The position numbers were made by a program, and so were the translations under genes. 64,000 bases of DNA, taken from positions 121,748 through 185,747 of the forward strand of contig NZ_JABBJE010000006.1 of the NCBI RefSeq assembly GCF_014218725.1, written 5' to 3'. The notes below the pieces were generated by a model. It saw nothing but the letters and a program-made list of their open reading frames with translations, was not told the origin of the DNA and searched no databases. This stretch comes from Brevundimonas huaxiensis (GTDB lineage: Bacteria > Pseudomonadota > Alphaproteobacteria > Caulobacterales > Caulobacteraceae). Below are positions 39,311 to 48,188 of the stretch, piece after piece; positions within the stretch are counted from its first letter, which is position 1; each line of letters starts with the position of its first letter.

Positions 39311-40270
39311 TCAAGACCCTGCGGCGTTCAACGCCGTGCGCGTGCAGTCGGCCATGTCCCTGACGACGTGTCGGCCGATGCAGAACATGTCTTCATAGCT
39401 GGGCTTGGCGGCGGCCAGACACTGAAACAGGTTCAGCTTGGACATCTGCAGGCAGAAGGTGGCGTTCGGATCCTGCAGGACACCGTCGCTTCCATCGTCC
39501 TTAACGCTCTCGCCCAGCAGCGCCCGCGCGGCGACGGACAGGGACCGGGCGACCGCCGGTTTATAGGGAGCCGCCAGAGGCGACCTCGGGACCCGAGAGG
39601 GTTCGGCGTGGGCAGCCTTCAGAAGCGTCTCGCTCTCGACGTCCGACGCCAGCTGCATTCCGGCGGAGGCGGCCTTCGCACGCTCCAGCCGCCCCTGTCG
39701 GTCCGCGACGGGCTGGCCCGCCCATCGACGGCGCGGATCGCTACGCGCCTGGATCGTATAGGCGTCCGCCTCCACCCGATCCGCTGCGGCCTCGATGGCT
39801 GCGGCGCCCTCCTCCATGACCTCGGCGATCAGCCCGGCCGCCGCGTCTGCGCCAGGCAGGGTCACGGCATAGGCGGGGTCGGCCGCCAGACGGTCCAGGA
39901 TTTCGCGTCGCTGCGCGGGATCGGCGGCATAGGCCCGCACCCCCGCCACGAAGTCTGGCGACTGCATCGCCAGCACCGCGCCATAGGCCACCAGACCCCG
40001 CGCCAACTGCTCGGCGTTGGAGGTCGCGCCGCGTTGCAACGCCGCCTGCACCGCCTCCGCATCGACGAAGCCGCCCCCGAATGCGGCGACGTCCCGCATG
40101 AAGACCAGATAGACCGACGCCGTCCGCGCCACACTGTCGTCCAGCTGAATCGAAGGTGGCGGCGGCGGGGGCGGCGCAGGCGGTTCGACCGGCTTGGCGC
40201 ACCCCGCGATCAGCGCGATCAGGCTCGCGGCCGCCGCAACCCGCGCCCGATGCCTATCCCTGCGCTTCAC
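39311..40270 (-). CDS. Hypothetical lipoprotein with poly-proline linker
   Basis: A 319-residue predicted lipoprotein: basic N-terminus VKRRDRHRARVAAAASLIALIAGC with lipobox IAGC, then PVEPPAPPPPPPP and a largely helical Ala-rich domain. The last 60 residues contain four Cys (TFCLQMSKLNLFQCLAA, MFCIGRHVV, DCTRT), likely disulphide-bonded in the periplasm. I recognise no family. The start is GTG 40270, overlapping the stop of a 32-residue peptide gene by 4 bases. Residues upstream in this frame are not credible. Confidence 0.65.
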   Translation of the reverse strand: MKRRDRHRARVAAAASLIALIAGCAKPVEPPAPPPPPPPSIQLDDSVARTASVYLVFMRDVAAFGGGFVDAEAVQAALQRGATSNAEQLARGLVAYGAVLAMQSPDFVAGVRAYAADPAQRREILDRLAADPAYAVTLPGADAAAGLIAEVMEEGAAAIEAAADRVEADAYTIQARSDPRRRWAGQPVADRQGRLERAKAASAGMQLASDVESETLLKAAHAEPSRVPRSPLAAPYKPAVARSLSVAARALLGESVKDDGSDGVLQDPNATFCLQMSKLNLFQCLAAAKPSYEDMFCIGRHVVRDMADCTRTALNAAGS

Positions 40271-40365
40271 AGCATCGCCAGGATGAACACGCCACAGGCG
40301 GCCAGCACGGCGACGTTTACGGCGGTCATGGCGGCGACGAAGATCTGGTGGGCGCTGAACTTCAT
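40267..40365 (-). CDS. 32-residue single-span membrane peptide coupled to the lipoprotein gene
   Basis: MKFSAHQIFVAAMTAVNVAV followed by LAACGVFILAML. It has a short polar start and then one long hydrophobic segment. AGGA lies about 6 bases before the ATG. The TGA overlaps the GTG start of the lipoprotein gene (GTGA), a layout strongly suggesting translational coupling. It is too short for ordinary gene finders. No known family; it could be a membrane partner of the lipoprotein or a leader peptide controlling it. Confidence 0.55.
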   Translation of the reverse strand: MKFSAHQIFVAAMTAVNVAVLAACGVFILAML

Positions 40366-40442
40366 TGGATCCTGGAGGCGGTTTCGGTTTGGGGCCGCTT
40401 CGCATGGGACCATGGGGCCTGGGTGTGGACTTGATGGAGAAA

Positions 40443-40505
40443 TCGTGGAGACACCCCATCTGGTCTGGATCGCCGTCCATCGCTGGGCGATGTCGTGGAG
40501 ACACC
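40443..40505 (+). repeat. 13-base direct repeat carrying the regulator's ribosome site
   Basis: TCGTGGAGACACC occurs at 40443-40455 and again at 40493-40505, exactly 50 bases apart. The second copy holds the GGAG ribosome site and ends at the ATG of the response regulator. The first is followed by CCATC rather than a start codon. This may be a small duplication of the leader. Confidence 0.6.
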
Positions 40506-41195
40506 ATGAGCGCCCTGGTCATCATCGCCGAAGACGAACCCGAGATCGCCGCCGTGCTTGACGCCTATCTCGTGCGCGAGGGGTTTCGCACCGTCCGCGC
40601 CATGGATGGCCAGATCGCGCTGGACCTGCACGCCGCCCTTCGGCCCGATCTGGTCCTGCTGGACGTACGCATGCCGCGCGTCGATGGCTGGGGCGTGCTG
40701 GGCGAACTGAGGCGCCGAGGCGAGACGCCCGTCATCATGCTCACCGCGCTGGATCAGGACATCGACAAGCTTCAGGCGTTGCGCATCGGCGCGGACGACT
40801 ATGTCGTCAAACCGTTCAATCCGGTCGAGGTCGTGGCGCGCGCCCACGTCATATTGCGACGCAGCGGCGGCTCGGGCCAAGGCGGCGTGATCCGGCTGGG
40901 TCCGCTCGAGATCGATCTGGAGGCGCACATCGTCCAGTGGTGCGGGCTGGACAAGCCGCAGCGCCTGCCCCTGACCCTGACCGAGTTCCGCATGCTGGCC
41001 CACATGGCGCGCTATCCGATGCGGGTCTTTTCTCGCGCCGAGCTGGCCGACGCCTGTTTGAAGGGCGATGAGGTGCTCGATCGCACGGTGGACAGCCATC
41101 TCAGCAAGCTGCGGCTCAAGTTACGAAACGCCGGCGCCGATGGCGTCCTCGTCGGCGTTCGTGGCGTGGGTTATCGCCTCGAGGTCCTGACGTGA
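40506..41195 (+). CDS. OmpR-family response regulator
   Basis: A 229-residue two-component regulator. The receiver has acidic Asp/Glu at 10-12 (IIAEDEPE), phosphoacceptor Asp53 in LVLLDVRMPRVDGWG, and Lys in DDYVVKPFNPVEV. The C-terminal OmpR/PhoB winged helix has LPLTLTEFRMLAHMARYPMRVFSRAEL and VDSHLSKLRLKL plus GVRGVGYRLEV. It resembles BaeR. The start is ATG 40506 with GGAG 6 bases upstream; a 13-base direct repeat lies in the leader. It overlaps the kinase gene by 4 bases. Confidence 0.93.
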   Translation: MSALVIIAEDEPEIAAVLDAYLVREGFRTVRAMDGQIALDLHAALRPDLVLLDVRMPRVDGWGVLGELRRRGETPVIMLTALDQDIDKLQALRIGADDYVVKPFNPVEVVARAHVILRRSGGSGQGGVIRLGPLEIDLEAHIVQWCGLDKPQRLPLTLTEFRMLAHMARYPMRVFSRAELADACLKGDEVLDRTVDSHLSKLRLKLRNAGADGVLVGVRGVGYRLEVLT

Positions 41196-42247
41196 GGGCC
41201 GCCCGCGCGCTCGGCCGTCGCATCGCCGTGCGCACGGCTCTGGTCATCCTGGGCGTGCTTGGACTGAGCGCCGCCGGCGCATTCGCCCTGTACGGCTGGG
41301 TCTTCGAGAATTACCCCGATGCGGTGGCCTCGCCCCAAGCCTGGCGACCGCAGTCGGTGGATTATGTCGCTCTGGCGTCCGCCGCCGTCGTGGCCCTGAT
41401 CGGCGCGACCGTGGCCGGGCTGCAGTTGGCCCGACGCATTGTCATGCCTCTCACCTCCTTGTCCGGCGCCGCGCGTGCGATCGCCGACGGCGACCTGTCC
41501 GCGCGCGCCATGGCTGGCGATCGGTCTTTTTCGGAGACCGCCGACCTGGTGGACGACTTCAACCTGATGGCTGCGCGGCTTGAGACGCTCGCCGCCGACA
41601 TGACGACGTGGAACGCCTCGATCGCGCACGAACTGCGAACGCCCGTCACGATCGTGAAAGGCCGTCTGCAAGCGGCCGCCGATGGCGTCCTGCCGCTGGA
41701 CCGCGAGATGATCCTGACCCTGCTCAAGCCGGTCGACGCCCTGGGCCGCCTGATCGAGGATTTGCGCGTCGTCAGTCTGGCCGACAGCGGTCGTTTGCAA
41801 CTGCGCCTGACGCCCCAGGACCTGGCTCAGCGATTGGACGATGTCCGCGCCCTCGTCGGCGCGGAAGCCGAGGCGGAGGGCTATCCGATCACCTGGACGA
41901 CGCCGGCCACTGTGGTCGTTTGCGACGGCGACCGCATTCAGCAGGCTGTTCTGGCTTTGATCGACAATGTGCGCCGCCACGCCGATCCCGGCCCTGTCTC
42001 GGTCAGCTTGACGGCCGATGAACGCTTCGCCGTCATCGCCGTGGAGGACAGCGGTCCAGGCCTGCCCGACGCCATGACCCAATCCGTTTTCACCGCCTTC
42101 AAACACGGTTCAGGCGAGAATGGCGGGACCGGCCTGGGCTTGGCCGCCGTGCGCGCAATCGCCGAGGCCCACGGCGGATCGGCGCGTTACTTGACCGGCG
42201 CGCGCCTGGGATCCCGTATTGAGATCCGTATCCCCGCCGTCTCGTAG
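41192..42247 (+). CDS. Sensor histidine kinase (BaeS-like)
   Basis: A 351-residue membrane kinase partner of the preceding regulator. Two membrane helices (about residues 15-36 and 57-80) flank a very short periplasmic loop of about 20 residues. A HAMP domain follows, then the H-box NASIAHELRTPVTIVKG with His146, the N-box AVLALIDNVRRHA and the G-boxes VEDSGPGLP and GGTGLGLAAVRAIAEAHGG. The tiny periplasmic loop suggests sensing within the membrane. The GTG start overlaps the regulator's stop (GTGA). Confidence 0.93.
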   Translation: MRAARALGRRIAVRTALVILGVLGLSAAGAFALYGWVFENYPDAVASPQAWRPQSVDYVALASAAVVALIGATVAGLQLARRIVMPLTSLSGAARAIADGDLSARAMAGDRSFSETADLVDDFNLMAARLETLAADMTTWNASIAHELRTPVTIVKGRLQAAADGVLPLDREMILTLLKPVDALGRLIEDLRVVSLADSGRLQLRLTPQDLAQRLDDVRALVGAEAEAEGYPITWTTPATVVVCDGDRIQQAVLALIDNVRRHADPGPVSVSLTADERFAVIAVEDSGPGLPDAMTQSVFTAFKHGSGENGGTGLGLAAVRAIAEAHGGSARYLTGARLGSRIEIRIPAVS

Positions 42248-42324
42248 GTGCGTTTTCAGATCACCCGCGCGGCGATGGACCTCTCAAAAATCGAAGCGGT
42301 TCCAAGTCCGGGGCTGACGACGCC

Positions 42325-42597
42325 CTACTGATCCTCGTCGAACTTGCGCGCGACCAGGTCGGTCAGGGCTTCCATCGCCTCTTCCGCGTCCGGCCCTTCG
42401 GCGGACACGTCGATGCTGCAGCCGATGCCGGCGCCCAGCATCAGCAGGCCCATGATCGAGCGGGCGTCCACCGTCACGCCGTCGCGGGTGACGTGGATCT
42501 CGCTTTCGAAGCTGGAGGCCAGTTTGACGAACTTGGCCGAGGCGCGGGCGTGCAGGCCGCGCGTGTTGCAGATGTTCAGGGTCGCGGTGACGGTCAT
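42325..42597 (-). CDS. ptsH: HPr phosphocarrier protein
   Basis: A 90-residue HPr of the phosphotransferase system. His16 in NTRGLHARASAKFV is the phospho-acceptor; Ser47 in DARSIMGLLML is the HprK target position. The start is ATG 42597, overlapping the EIIA stop (ATGA). In alphaproteobacteria without sugar permeases of this system, HPr works in regulation through EIIA-type proteins and HprK, which fits the chvI-chvG-hprK-EIIA-HPr arrangement. Confidence 0.93.
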   Translation of the reverse strand: MTVTATLNICNTRGLHARASAKFVKLASSFESEIHVTRDGVTVDARSIMGLLMLGAGIGCSIDVSAEGPDAEEAMEALTDLVARKFDEDQ

Positions 42598-42998
42598 TTT
42601 TCGCCTGCGAGCACCCAAGACGCGACGGAGATGTATTTGCGCCCGGCGTCCTGCGCATGGGCCACGCAGGATTCCAGCGTCTCGCGCCCGCGCACGCTTG
42701 CCAATTTGATCAGCATGGGCAGGTTCAGCCCGGCGATGACCTCGGCGCGCGTCTGTTCCATGACAGAGATGGCCAGATTCGACGGCGTGCCGCCGAACAT
42801 GTCGGTCAGCAGGATGACCCCTTCGCCGTCGTCCACGGCCGCGGCCGCATCGACGATGTCGCGACGTCGACGCTCCATGTCGTCGTCGGGCCCGATGCAG
42901 ATGGCCGCGACGCCGCGCTGCGGGCCGACCACATGCTCCATGGCGGAGAGAAACTCGGACGCCAACCCGCCGTGGGTGACGATCACCAGACCGATCAT
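42594..42998 (-). CDS. PTS mannose-type EIIA domain protein
   Basis: A 134-residue single-domain EIIA(Man) homologue. The phospho-accepting His9 is in MIGLVIVTHGGLASEF, and ILLTDMFGGTPSNLAI is the conserved second motif. No EIIB/C/D permease genes are present, so it is regulatory, as in other Alphaproteobacteria, where it receives phosphate from HPr. Overlaps the HPr gene by 4 bases. About 120 bp separates it from hprK, where rapZ is found in many relatives but is absent here. Confidence 0.9.
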   Translation of the reverse strand: MIGLVIVTHGGLASEFLSAMEHVVGPQRGVAAICIGPDDDMERRRRDIVDAAAAVDDGEGVILLTDMFGGTPSNLAISVMEQTRAEVIAGLNLPMLIKLASVRGRETLESCVAHAQDAGRKYISVASWVLAGEK

Positions 42999-43118
42999 GA
43001 GGACTTCACTCGCATCCCGCCCCGAACCGTCCCAGGCATTCCCCCGCCCGGCAAGGGAGGCCGGACGCCGCCCTCTATGGACCGCAAGGGGCGTGTCATA
43101 GACCCGTCTTTCGGGGTT

Positions 43119-43547
43119 TCAAAGCGTCTCCAACGCCGATGCGACCACATCGACGGCCGAAGCCGGTCGGGGATCCAGCGCCAGCAGGGGCAGATCGACC
43201 CCCGCGAAAGCCCGTGTCTGCGGCTCCGGAAGCCGTTCGACCCCTTCCGCCAAACAAACGACGGCCAGCACCACGCGACAGACCGGGCGTGTTCTGGCCG
43301 CCACGATTCCGAGGCCGCGCACCTCGATCCGACCGACGATGGAGGCCGGCGCTGACGCATGAACGGCCCCGTCGGAGGCCCAGACCTGGGTGTAGTCGTC
43401 GCTGACCAGCAGCCAGCCGCGCCCGATCAGCCGCAGCGCCAGATCGCTCTTGCCCGCGCCCGACGGGCCCAGGATCATCACCCCCTGCCAGGCCCCGCGC
43501 CGGCGCACGGCGACGGTGGTGGCATGGATCGGTTGGCCGGGGCTCAC
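43119..43547 (-). CDS. hprK: Short-form HPr kinase/phosphorylase HprK
   Basis: A 142-residue protein holding only the C-terminal kinase domain of HprK; Firmicute enzymes are about 310 residues. Short forms like this are normal in Alphaproteobacteria. The P-loop GPSGAGKSD (about residues 27-35) and the acidic SDDYTQVW segment are visible. The GTG start overlaps the chvG stop by 4 bases, so chvI-chvG-hprK form one unit. Expected substrate is Ser47 of the neighbouring HPr. Confidence 0.9.
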   Translation of the reverse strand: MSPGQPIHATTVAVRRRGAWQGVMILGPSGAGKSDLALRLIGRGWLLVSDDYTQVWASDGAVHASAPASIVGRIEVRGLGIVAARTRPVCRVVLAVVCLAEGVERLPEPQTRAFAGVDLPLLALDPRPASAVDVVASALETL

Positions 43548-45154
43548 GACCAGCGGCCGACCGCCGGGAAGACGATCTCGAACCGCGCCCCGCCTTCGGC
43601 CTTGTTTTCGGCGTGGACGCGACCGCCATGCGCCTCGACGATCTGACGCACGATGGACAGCCCAAGGCCCGAGTTGGAGCCGAACACCGCCCCCTTGGGC
43701 CGCGAGGTGTAGAACCGCTCGAACACCGTCTCCAGGTTCTCGGCCGGAATGCCCGGCCCCTGGTCCTCGACCCGCACGCGGATCGGCAGATCGTCCCCGA
43801 TGTCCTCCAGCGTCACCCGCACCACGCCGCCTGGGGGGCTGAACGAGCGGGCGTTGTCGATCAGGTTGCGGAACACCTGCCCCAACGGCCCGTCGCGCCC
43901 CATGACCCGCAGGGCCTGTTCGGGCGCCGTCAGCACGACCGGAATGTCGCCCGGCTTGGCCGTGGTCTCATAGACGCCGACGATATCGACCAGCAGCCGG
44001 TTCAGATCGACCGGCCGCGGCCGATCGCGCGAAAGCTCCGCATCCAGCCGCGAGGCGTTGGAGATGTCGGTGATCAGCCGGTCCAGCCGACGCACATCCT
44101 GCTGCAACAGCGCCGTCAGCTTCTCGCGGTGCGCATCGGTCTTGACCAGCGGCAGGGTCTCCAGCGCCGACCGGATCGAGGTCAGGGGGTTCTTGATCTC
44201 GTGCGACACATCGGCCGCGAATCGTTCGATGGCGTCCATCCGCGTGGACAGGGTGTCGGTCATGGATTCCAGCGACCGCGCCAGATCGCCGATCTCGTCC
44301 TTGCGATCCTCCAGATCCGGCAGAGAAATGGCCCGCGCACGTTGCAGCTTCACCTGATCCGCAGCCGCCGACAGGCGCATGATCGGCCGCGCCACGAACA
44401 GATGCAGCAGCAGCGATCCCAGCAGATTGACCCCCAGCGCCACCAGGGCGAACGGGAACAGGGCCTGCCTCTGAGCGCCCAGGATTTCGTCCACGTCCCC
44501 GGATTCGACGGTCAGCACGCCCAGCACCTGGCGCACATGGCGAACGGGAATGGAGACGGAGACGACGCGGTCGCCGGATTCATTGCGACGCAGAGTCGAT
44601 TGGGGCGAGCCGTCCAGCGCCGCGGCGACCTCGGCCGCCAGTTCGCTGTCGGCGCGGGCGACGCGGCGCTCTGACAGCAGATTGGCCTTGGCGGCGTCCT
44701 CGGTCGCCGCCCCCGCCGGCTGCGCGTCGGGCAGGGGCCGCCCGCCGATGGCCTCGGTCACCTGATAGCTGTCGACCAGCGGCAGGCCGTTCCCATCATA
44801 CAGTCGCACCCGCTGGCCTGCCGGGATGAACCGGTCGGTCAGCCAGATCGATGCACGGATGGGGTCCAGTTCAGGCGTCGGTTCGCCCCGCGTGACGCCT
44901 TCTTCGCGCAACACATTGGCCAGCAGCTCGGCCTGGACCGTCAGCGATTCCTGACGCGCCTCGATCAGGCCGGGACGCCATTCGTTGATCGCCAGCGCCC
45001 CGCCGAACAGGATCAGCAGGCTGAGCAGATTGAGCACCAGGATGAAGCCGCCCAGCCGCGATCCGCCGAAGCGTAACAACGGCCGGCGCTGGGGCTCCTC
45101 GTCGGACTCGCGCCCGCCCGGTTCAGCTCTCGCGGTAGCGGTAGCCGACGCCAT
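43544..45154 (-). CDS. chvG: Sensor histidine kinase ChvG
   Basis: A 536-residue kinase of the ChvG/ExoS family that controls envelope, acid and nutrient responses together with ChvI. TM1 is about residues 36-55 ([20 protein letters not shown]); a periplasmic domain of about 180 residues with [17 protein letters not shown] follows; TM2 near 232-254; HAMP; H-box [21 protein letters not shown] (His near 318); ATP-binding boxes [21 protein letters not shown] and [19 protein letters not shown] use ATG 45154, which overlaps chvI by 32 bases; the upstream frame to 45181 is possible. Confidence 0.93.
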   Translation of the reverse strand: MASATATARAEPGGRESDEEPQRRPLLRFGGSRLGGFILVLNLLSLLILFGGALAINEWRPGLIEARQESLTVQAELLANVLREEGVTRGEPTPELDPIRASIWLTDRFIPAGQRVRLYDGNGLPLVDSYQVTEAIGGRPLPDAQPAGAATEDAAKANLLSERRVARADSELAAEVAAALDGSPQSTLRRNESGDRVVSVSIPVRHVRQVLGVLTVESGDVDEILGAQRQALFPFALVALGVNLLGSLLLHLFVARPIMRLSAAADQVKLQRARAISLPDLEDRKDEIGDLARSLESMTDTLSTRMDAIERFAADVSHEIKNPLTSIRSALETLPLVKTDAHREKLTALLQQDVRRLDRLITDISNASRLDAELSRDRPRPVDLNRLLVDIVGVYETTAKPGDIPVVLTAPEQALRVMGRDGPLGQVFRNLIDNARSFSPPGGVVRVTLEDIGDDLPIRVRVEDQGPGIPAENLETVFERFYTSRPKGAVFGSNSGLGLSIVRQIVEAHGGRVHAENKAEGGARFEIVFPAVGRWS

Positions 45155-45827
45155 ACAGGGTCTCGATCGCGTCGAACTCATTGTCCACAGCGCGGAACTT
45201 CTTGCGCATCCGCTTCACGTGGCTGTCGATGGTGCGGTCGTCGACATAGACCTGATCGTCGTAGGCGGCGTCCATCAGGTTGTCGCGGCTCTTCACGAAG
45301 CCGGGACGCTGGGCCAGGGCCTGCAGCAGCAGGAACTCGGTCACCGTCAGCTTGACGGGCTTGCCGTCCCAGGTCGACTCGTGGCGCGCCGGATCCATCG
45401 ACAGCTTGCCGCGCTTGATCGCCCGGCCCGAGACTTCGGCGGCCGATTCCGGTTCGCCGCCGTCGGCGCCCGTGCGGCGCAGCAGCGCCTTGACCCGCTC
45501 GATCAGCAGACGCTGGCTGAAGGGTTTGTGGATATAGTCGTCGGCGCCCAGGTTGAAGCCCAGGATCTCGTCGATCTCCTCGTCCTTGGACGTCAGCATG
45601 ATCACCGGAATCTGGGAGGTCTGGCGCAGGCGACGCAGCACCTCCATCCCGTCCATGCGCGGCATCTTCACGTCCAGGATCGCCAGATCGGGCGGCGAGG
45701 ATTCGAGCGCGGCCAGACCCGAGGCCCCGTCGTGATAGGCGGTGATCTTGTGGCCATGGCTTTCCAGCGCCAGCGAAACGGACGCCACGATGTTCTCGTC
45801 GTCATCGACCAGAGTGATGTTGGCCAA
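45123..45827 (-). CDS. chvI: Response regulator ChvI
   Basis: A 234-residue OmpR-family regulator partnered with ChvG. Receiver: [11 protein letters not shown] acidic pocket, Asp52 in [15 protein letters not shown], Lys in [16 protein letters not shown]-binding domain: [55 protein letters not shown] and [11 protein letters not shown] choose TTG 45827 as start because AGGAGAAG sits about 6 bases upstream and the protein then begins as relatives do ([10 protein letters not shown]). The open frame to 45872 has no ATG. Confidence 0.93.
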   Translation of the reverse strand: MANITLVDDDENIVASVSLALESHGHKITAYHDGASGLAALESSPPDLAILDVKMPRMDGMEVLRRLRQTSQIPVIMLTSKDEEIDEILGFNLGADDYIHKPFSQRLLIERVKALLRRTGADGGEPESAAEVSGRAIKRGKLSMDPARHESTWDGKPVKLTVTEFLLLQALAQRPGFVKSRDNLMDAAYDDQVYVDDRTIDSHVKRMRKKFRAVDNEFDAIETLYGVGYRYRES

Positions 45828-46082
45828 GGGTGTCTTCTCCTGAACTTTACGTTCCCGCGAGCAAGAACGCACAGCAAGCGTAACCGTTCGATCTCGGTCA
45901 CATTAGGGCTAAGGCGTTTCGGGTCGAATGAAAATCGCCGGCAACCCGAAAGCGGTTCGGTGACAGCCAAATGGTCACGGCGGCGCCTCTTTTCAACGCG
46001 CACTTGCCGTCCTTCCGGCGTGCACAGAAACATTCCGGCTTCGAAAACCTCGCCTTAAAGGCTTGGGATGCAGGATCGGCCC

Positions 46083-47801
46083 ATGGCGGGTCCGATCCAT
46101 TACGAAGTCTATGTCCGCAAGAGCGCCCCGTCGTCGTGGACGCTGCTGATCGCGACCGAAGACCGCAAACACGCCATCGAGACCGCCGAGGAGCAGCTTC
46201 GGGACCGTCTCGCCATCGCCTCGCGCGTGACCAAGGAGACGCTGGATCCCGAGACGATGGAGTTCAGCTCCCTGACCATCCTGACGCTGGGCGCGCCGGA
46301 GGAGCGAAAGAAGAAGGTCGCCGACAAGGCGGTCCCGCCGGCCTGCAGCAGTCCGGCCGAACTCTATTCGCCCCATGCTCGCACCCTGATCGGCCGGGTG
46401 CTGGAGGACTGGCTGAAACGCGAGGGCGTGACCGCCTTCGAACTGCTGCATCGCCCCGATGTGGCCGAACGGCTGGAGGCGGCCGGGGTCGAGCTTCAGC
46501 ACGCCATCCAGAAGGTCGCGGTCCCCGAAAGCCAGGCCACGGGCCAGGAGGTGCACGGCGTCGTGCGCCACTACCAAAAGCTGACCGAACAGGCGATGGC
46601 GCGGCTGCGCAAAGCCGGGCGCGACGGCCTGTTCCCCACGCTGGACGACCGTTCCATCGCCGATCTGGCGCATCGGCTGACCGGCGCGCCGGATCGGGCG
46701 CTGCGCATGGGCGGGGTGGTCGCCGGCGCGCTGAAGGATCGGCGCGGCGCCCGTGATCGCCTGACCGTGCTGATGGATTTGATGGACGCCGCGCCCGCCG
46801 ACGGCCCGCCGCGCGCCCTGGTCGTGGTGGTGGTCGAGCAGATCGTCGCCGAAATGCTGGCCGTGCGCACCAACCTGACCGAGATTCTGGGCCCGTCGCT
46901 GGACCAGGGCGCCAATCTGGCGGCCATCGTCCGCATGGTCGCGCCGGAGGAGATGGACGCCCTGTTGCGGATGGACCCGCGCCTCGCCCTGATGATGCCC
47001 CAGGTCGAGGGACCGGCCGCGCGCCTGGGCCTGCATCTGGCCTCGGGCGAGTTTCCGCTTCTGGCCGCGTCCCTGGCCCGTCTCGTCACCCGCGAACTGA
47101 CCAGCCAGCGCCGCCTTCGGCCCCACGATCCGGTCGGAGAGATCGACATCCTGCGTCTTCTGGCCATGGCTCTGACCGCCTCGGCCGGCCGTTTGCTGAC
47201 GCTGGAAGAGGTCCAGACCGCCTTCGTCGAACGCTCCAAGAGCCTGGTCACGGCCGATTTCGTCGGCGCCTACGTCAACCCCTGCCCCACGGTTCTGGCC
47301 GAGGCCGAGCAGCTGACCCGCCTGTGCGAGAACGTCACCGGCGGAGCCAACAAGCGCGCCGCCGCGCGCTGGCTCAGCGCCTGTATCGGCTCGCTGCGTT
47401 TCGAAACCGAAATCCGCCAGTCCGTCCCGGGCGGCCCGACCGCCTCGCACAAGCTCGCGACCCTGGCCCGTCTTCAACGCTCGGTTCAGGCCGCGCATCT
47501 GGCCGATCACGACCAGACCCAGATCATGGACGCCATCGGCGCGGTCGGCGCCAATCTGGAGGCCGACGCCCATCTGATCGCGCAGATCGTCCGCGCCCAG
47601 GCGGCTGCGCCTCAGAAGCTGACAGCCCTGCTGAAACTGGCCACCGGTGAAGCCGGCCCGCTCGGCCCCGTCGCCGACCGTGCCCGCGCCGAGGCCATCA
47701 AGCTGCTGCGCTCGCCCGACGTCCGCACCGCCCTGACCGCCGCCCCGCAAAACGTCGCGGCGTTGAGAGGCCTGATGCAGCAGGCGGGCCTGGCGGCCTA
47801 G
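46083..47801 (+). CDS. Large conserved-looking hypothetical protein
   Basis: About 572 residues, soluble, no signal peptide. It begins with a compact alpha/beta-looking segment (IHYEVYVRKSAPSSWTLLIATEDRKHAIETAEEQL) then becomes almost wholly helical, Leu/Ala-rich, with repeats of the kind LxxLARLQR and LLRMDPRLALM, perhaps an alpha-solenoid. I do not recognise a family. An AGGA precedes ATG 46083; ATG 46068 five codons upstream is also possible. It is divergent from chvI, a place often held by pckA in rhizobia, and could be co-regulated with ChvIG. Confidence 0.75.
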   Translation: MAGPIHYEVYVRKSAPSSWTLLIATEDRKHAIETAEEQLRDRLAIASRVTKETLDPETMEFSSLTILTLGAPEERKKKVADKAVPPACSSPAELYSPHARTLIGRVLEDWLKREGVTAFELLHRPDVAERLEAAGVELQHAIQKVAVPESQATGQEVHGVVRHYQKLTEQAMARLRKAGRDGLFPTLDDRSIADLAHRLTGAPDRALRMGGVVAGALKDRRGARDRLTVLMDLMDAAPADGPPRALVVVVVEQIVAEMLAVRTNLTEILGPSLDQGANLAAIVRMVAPEEMDALLRMDPRLALMMPQVEGPAARLGLHLASGEFPLLAASLARLVTRELTSQRRLRPHDPVGEIDILRLLAMALTASAGRLLTLEEVQTAFVERSKSLVTADFVGAYVNPCPTVLAEAEQLTRLCENVTGGANKRAAARWLSACIGSLRFETEIRQSVPGGPTASHKLATLARLQRSVQAAHLADHDQTQIMDAIGAVGANLEADAHLIAQIVRAQAAAPQKLTALLKLATGEAGPLGPVADRARAEAIKLLRSPDVRTALTAAPQNVAALRGLMQQAGLAA

Positions 47802-47807
47802 CCGACC

Positions 47808-48188
47808 TCAGTCGAAGATATCGAAGATGCTGTCGCGCTTCTTTTTCTTGTAGCGATAGTCGTCGTCGCGATGCCGGTCGTCGCGATATTTGTCGCTCCG
47901 GTAGCCCCGATCGTCGCGATACGGCTGCGACGCCCCGCCGCCCCACGGTTGGGCCTGAGGGTGAGCATGAGGCTGGGCATAGGGCTGAGGCGGCGGCGCA
48001 TAGGCCTGCGGCGCGGGCACGACCGGGGCCGTGGCGTGGCCCTCCTCGACTGCGGCGGCCATCAGCTTTTCCAGCTCGCCACGATCCAGCCAGACGCCCC
48101 GGCAGTCGGGGCACATGTCGAACTGAACGCCGTTGCGCTCCAGCGTCTGCATGGCGGCGTTGTCGTTTGGGCACATCAGAAGAGGCAT
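47808..48188 (-). CDS. TFIIB-type zinc-ribbon protein
   Basis: A 126-residue protein with an N-terminal zf-TFIIB zinc ribbon: CPNDNAAM and later CPDCRGVWLDRGELEKL, the usual Cys-x2/3-Cys pairing with the GVWLDRGEL helix. One expected second Cys of the first pair is replaced (CPND), so zinc binding may rest on three ligands plus Asp. A Pro/Tyr/Gln-rich linker and a His/Asp/Tyr/Lys-rich tail (DDRHRDDDYRYKKKKRDSIFDIFD) follow. Function unknown. Its stop is 7 bp from that of the convergent hypothetical gene. Confidence 0.8.
   Translation of the reverse strand: MPLLMCPNDNAAMQTLERNGVQFDMCPDCRGVWLDRGELEKLMAAAVEEGHATAPVVPAPQAYAPPPQPYAQPHAHPQAQPWGGGASQPYRDDRGYRSDKYRDDRHRDDDYRYKKKKRDSIFDIFD

Noticed and set aside
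42995..43360. Frame between hprK and the EIIA gene as a degraded rapZ
   Set aside because: The translation shows no RapZ motif and mostly overlaps hprK in another frame.
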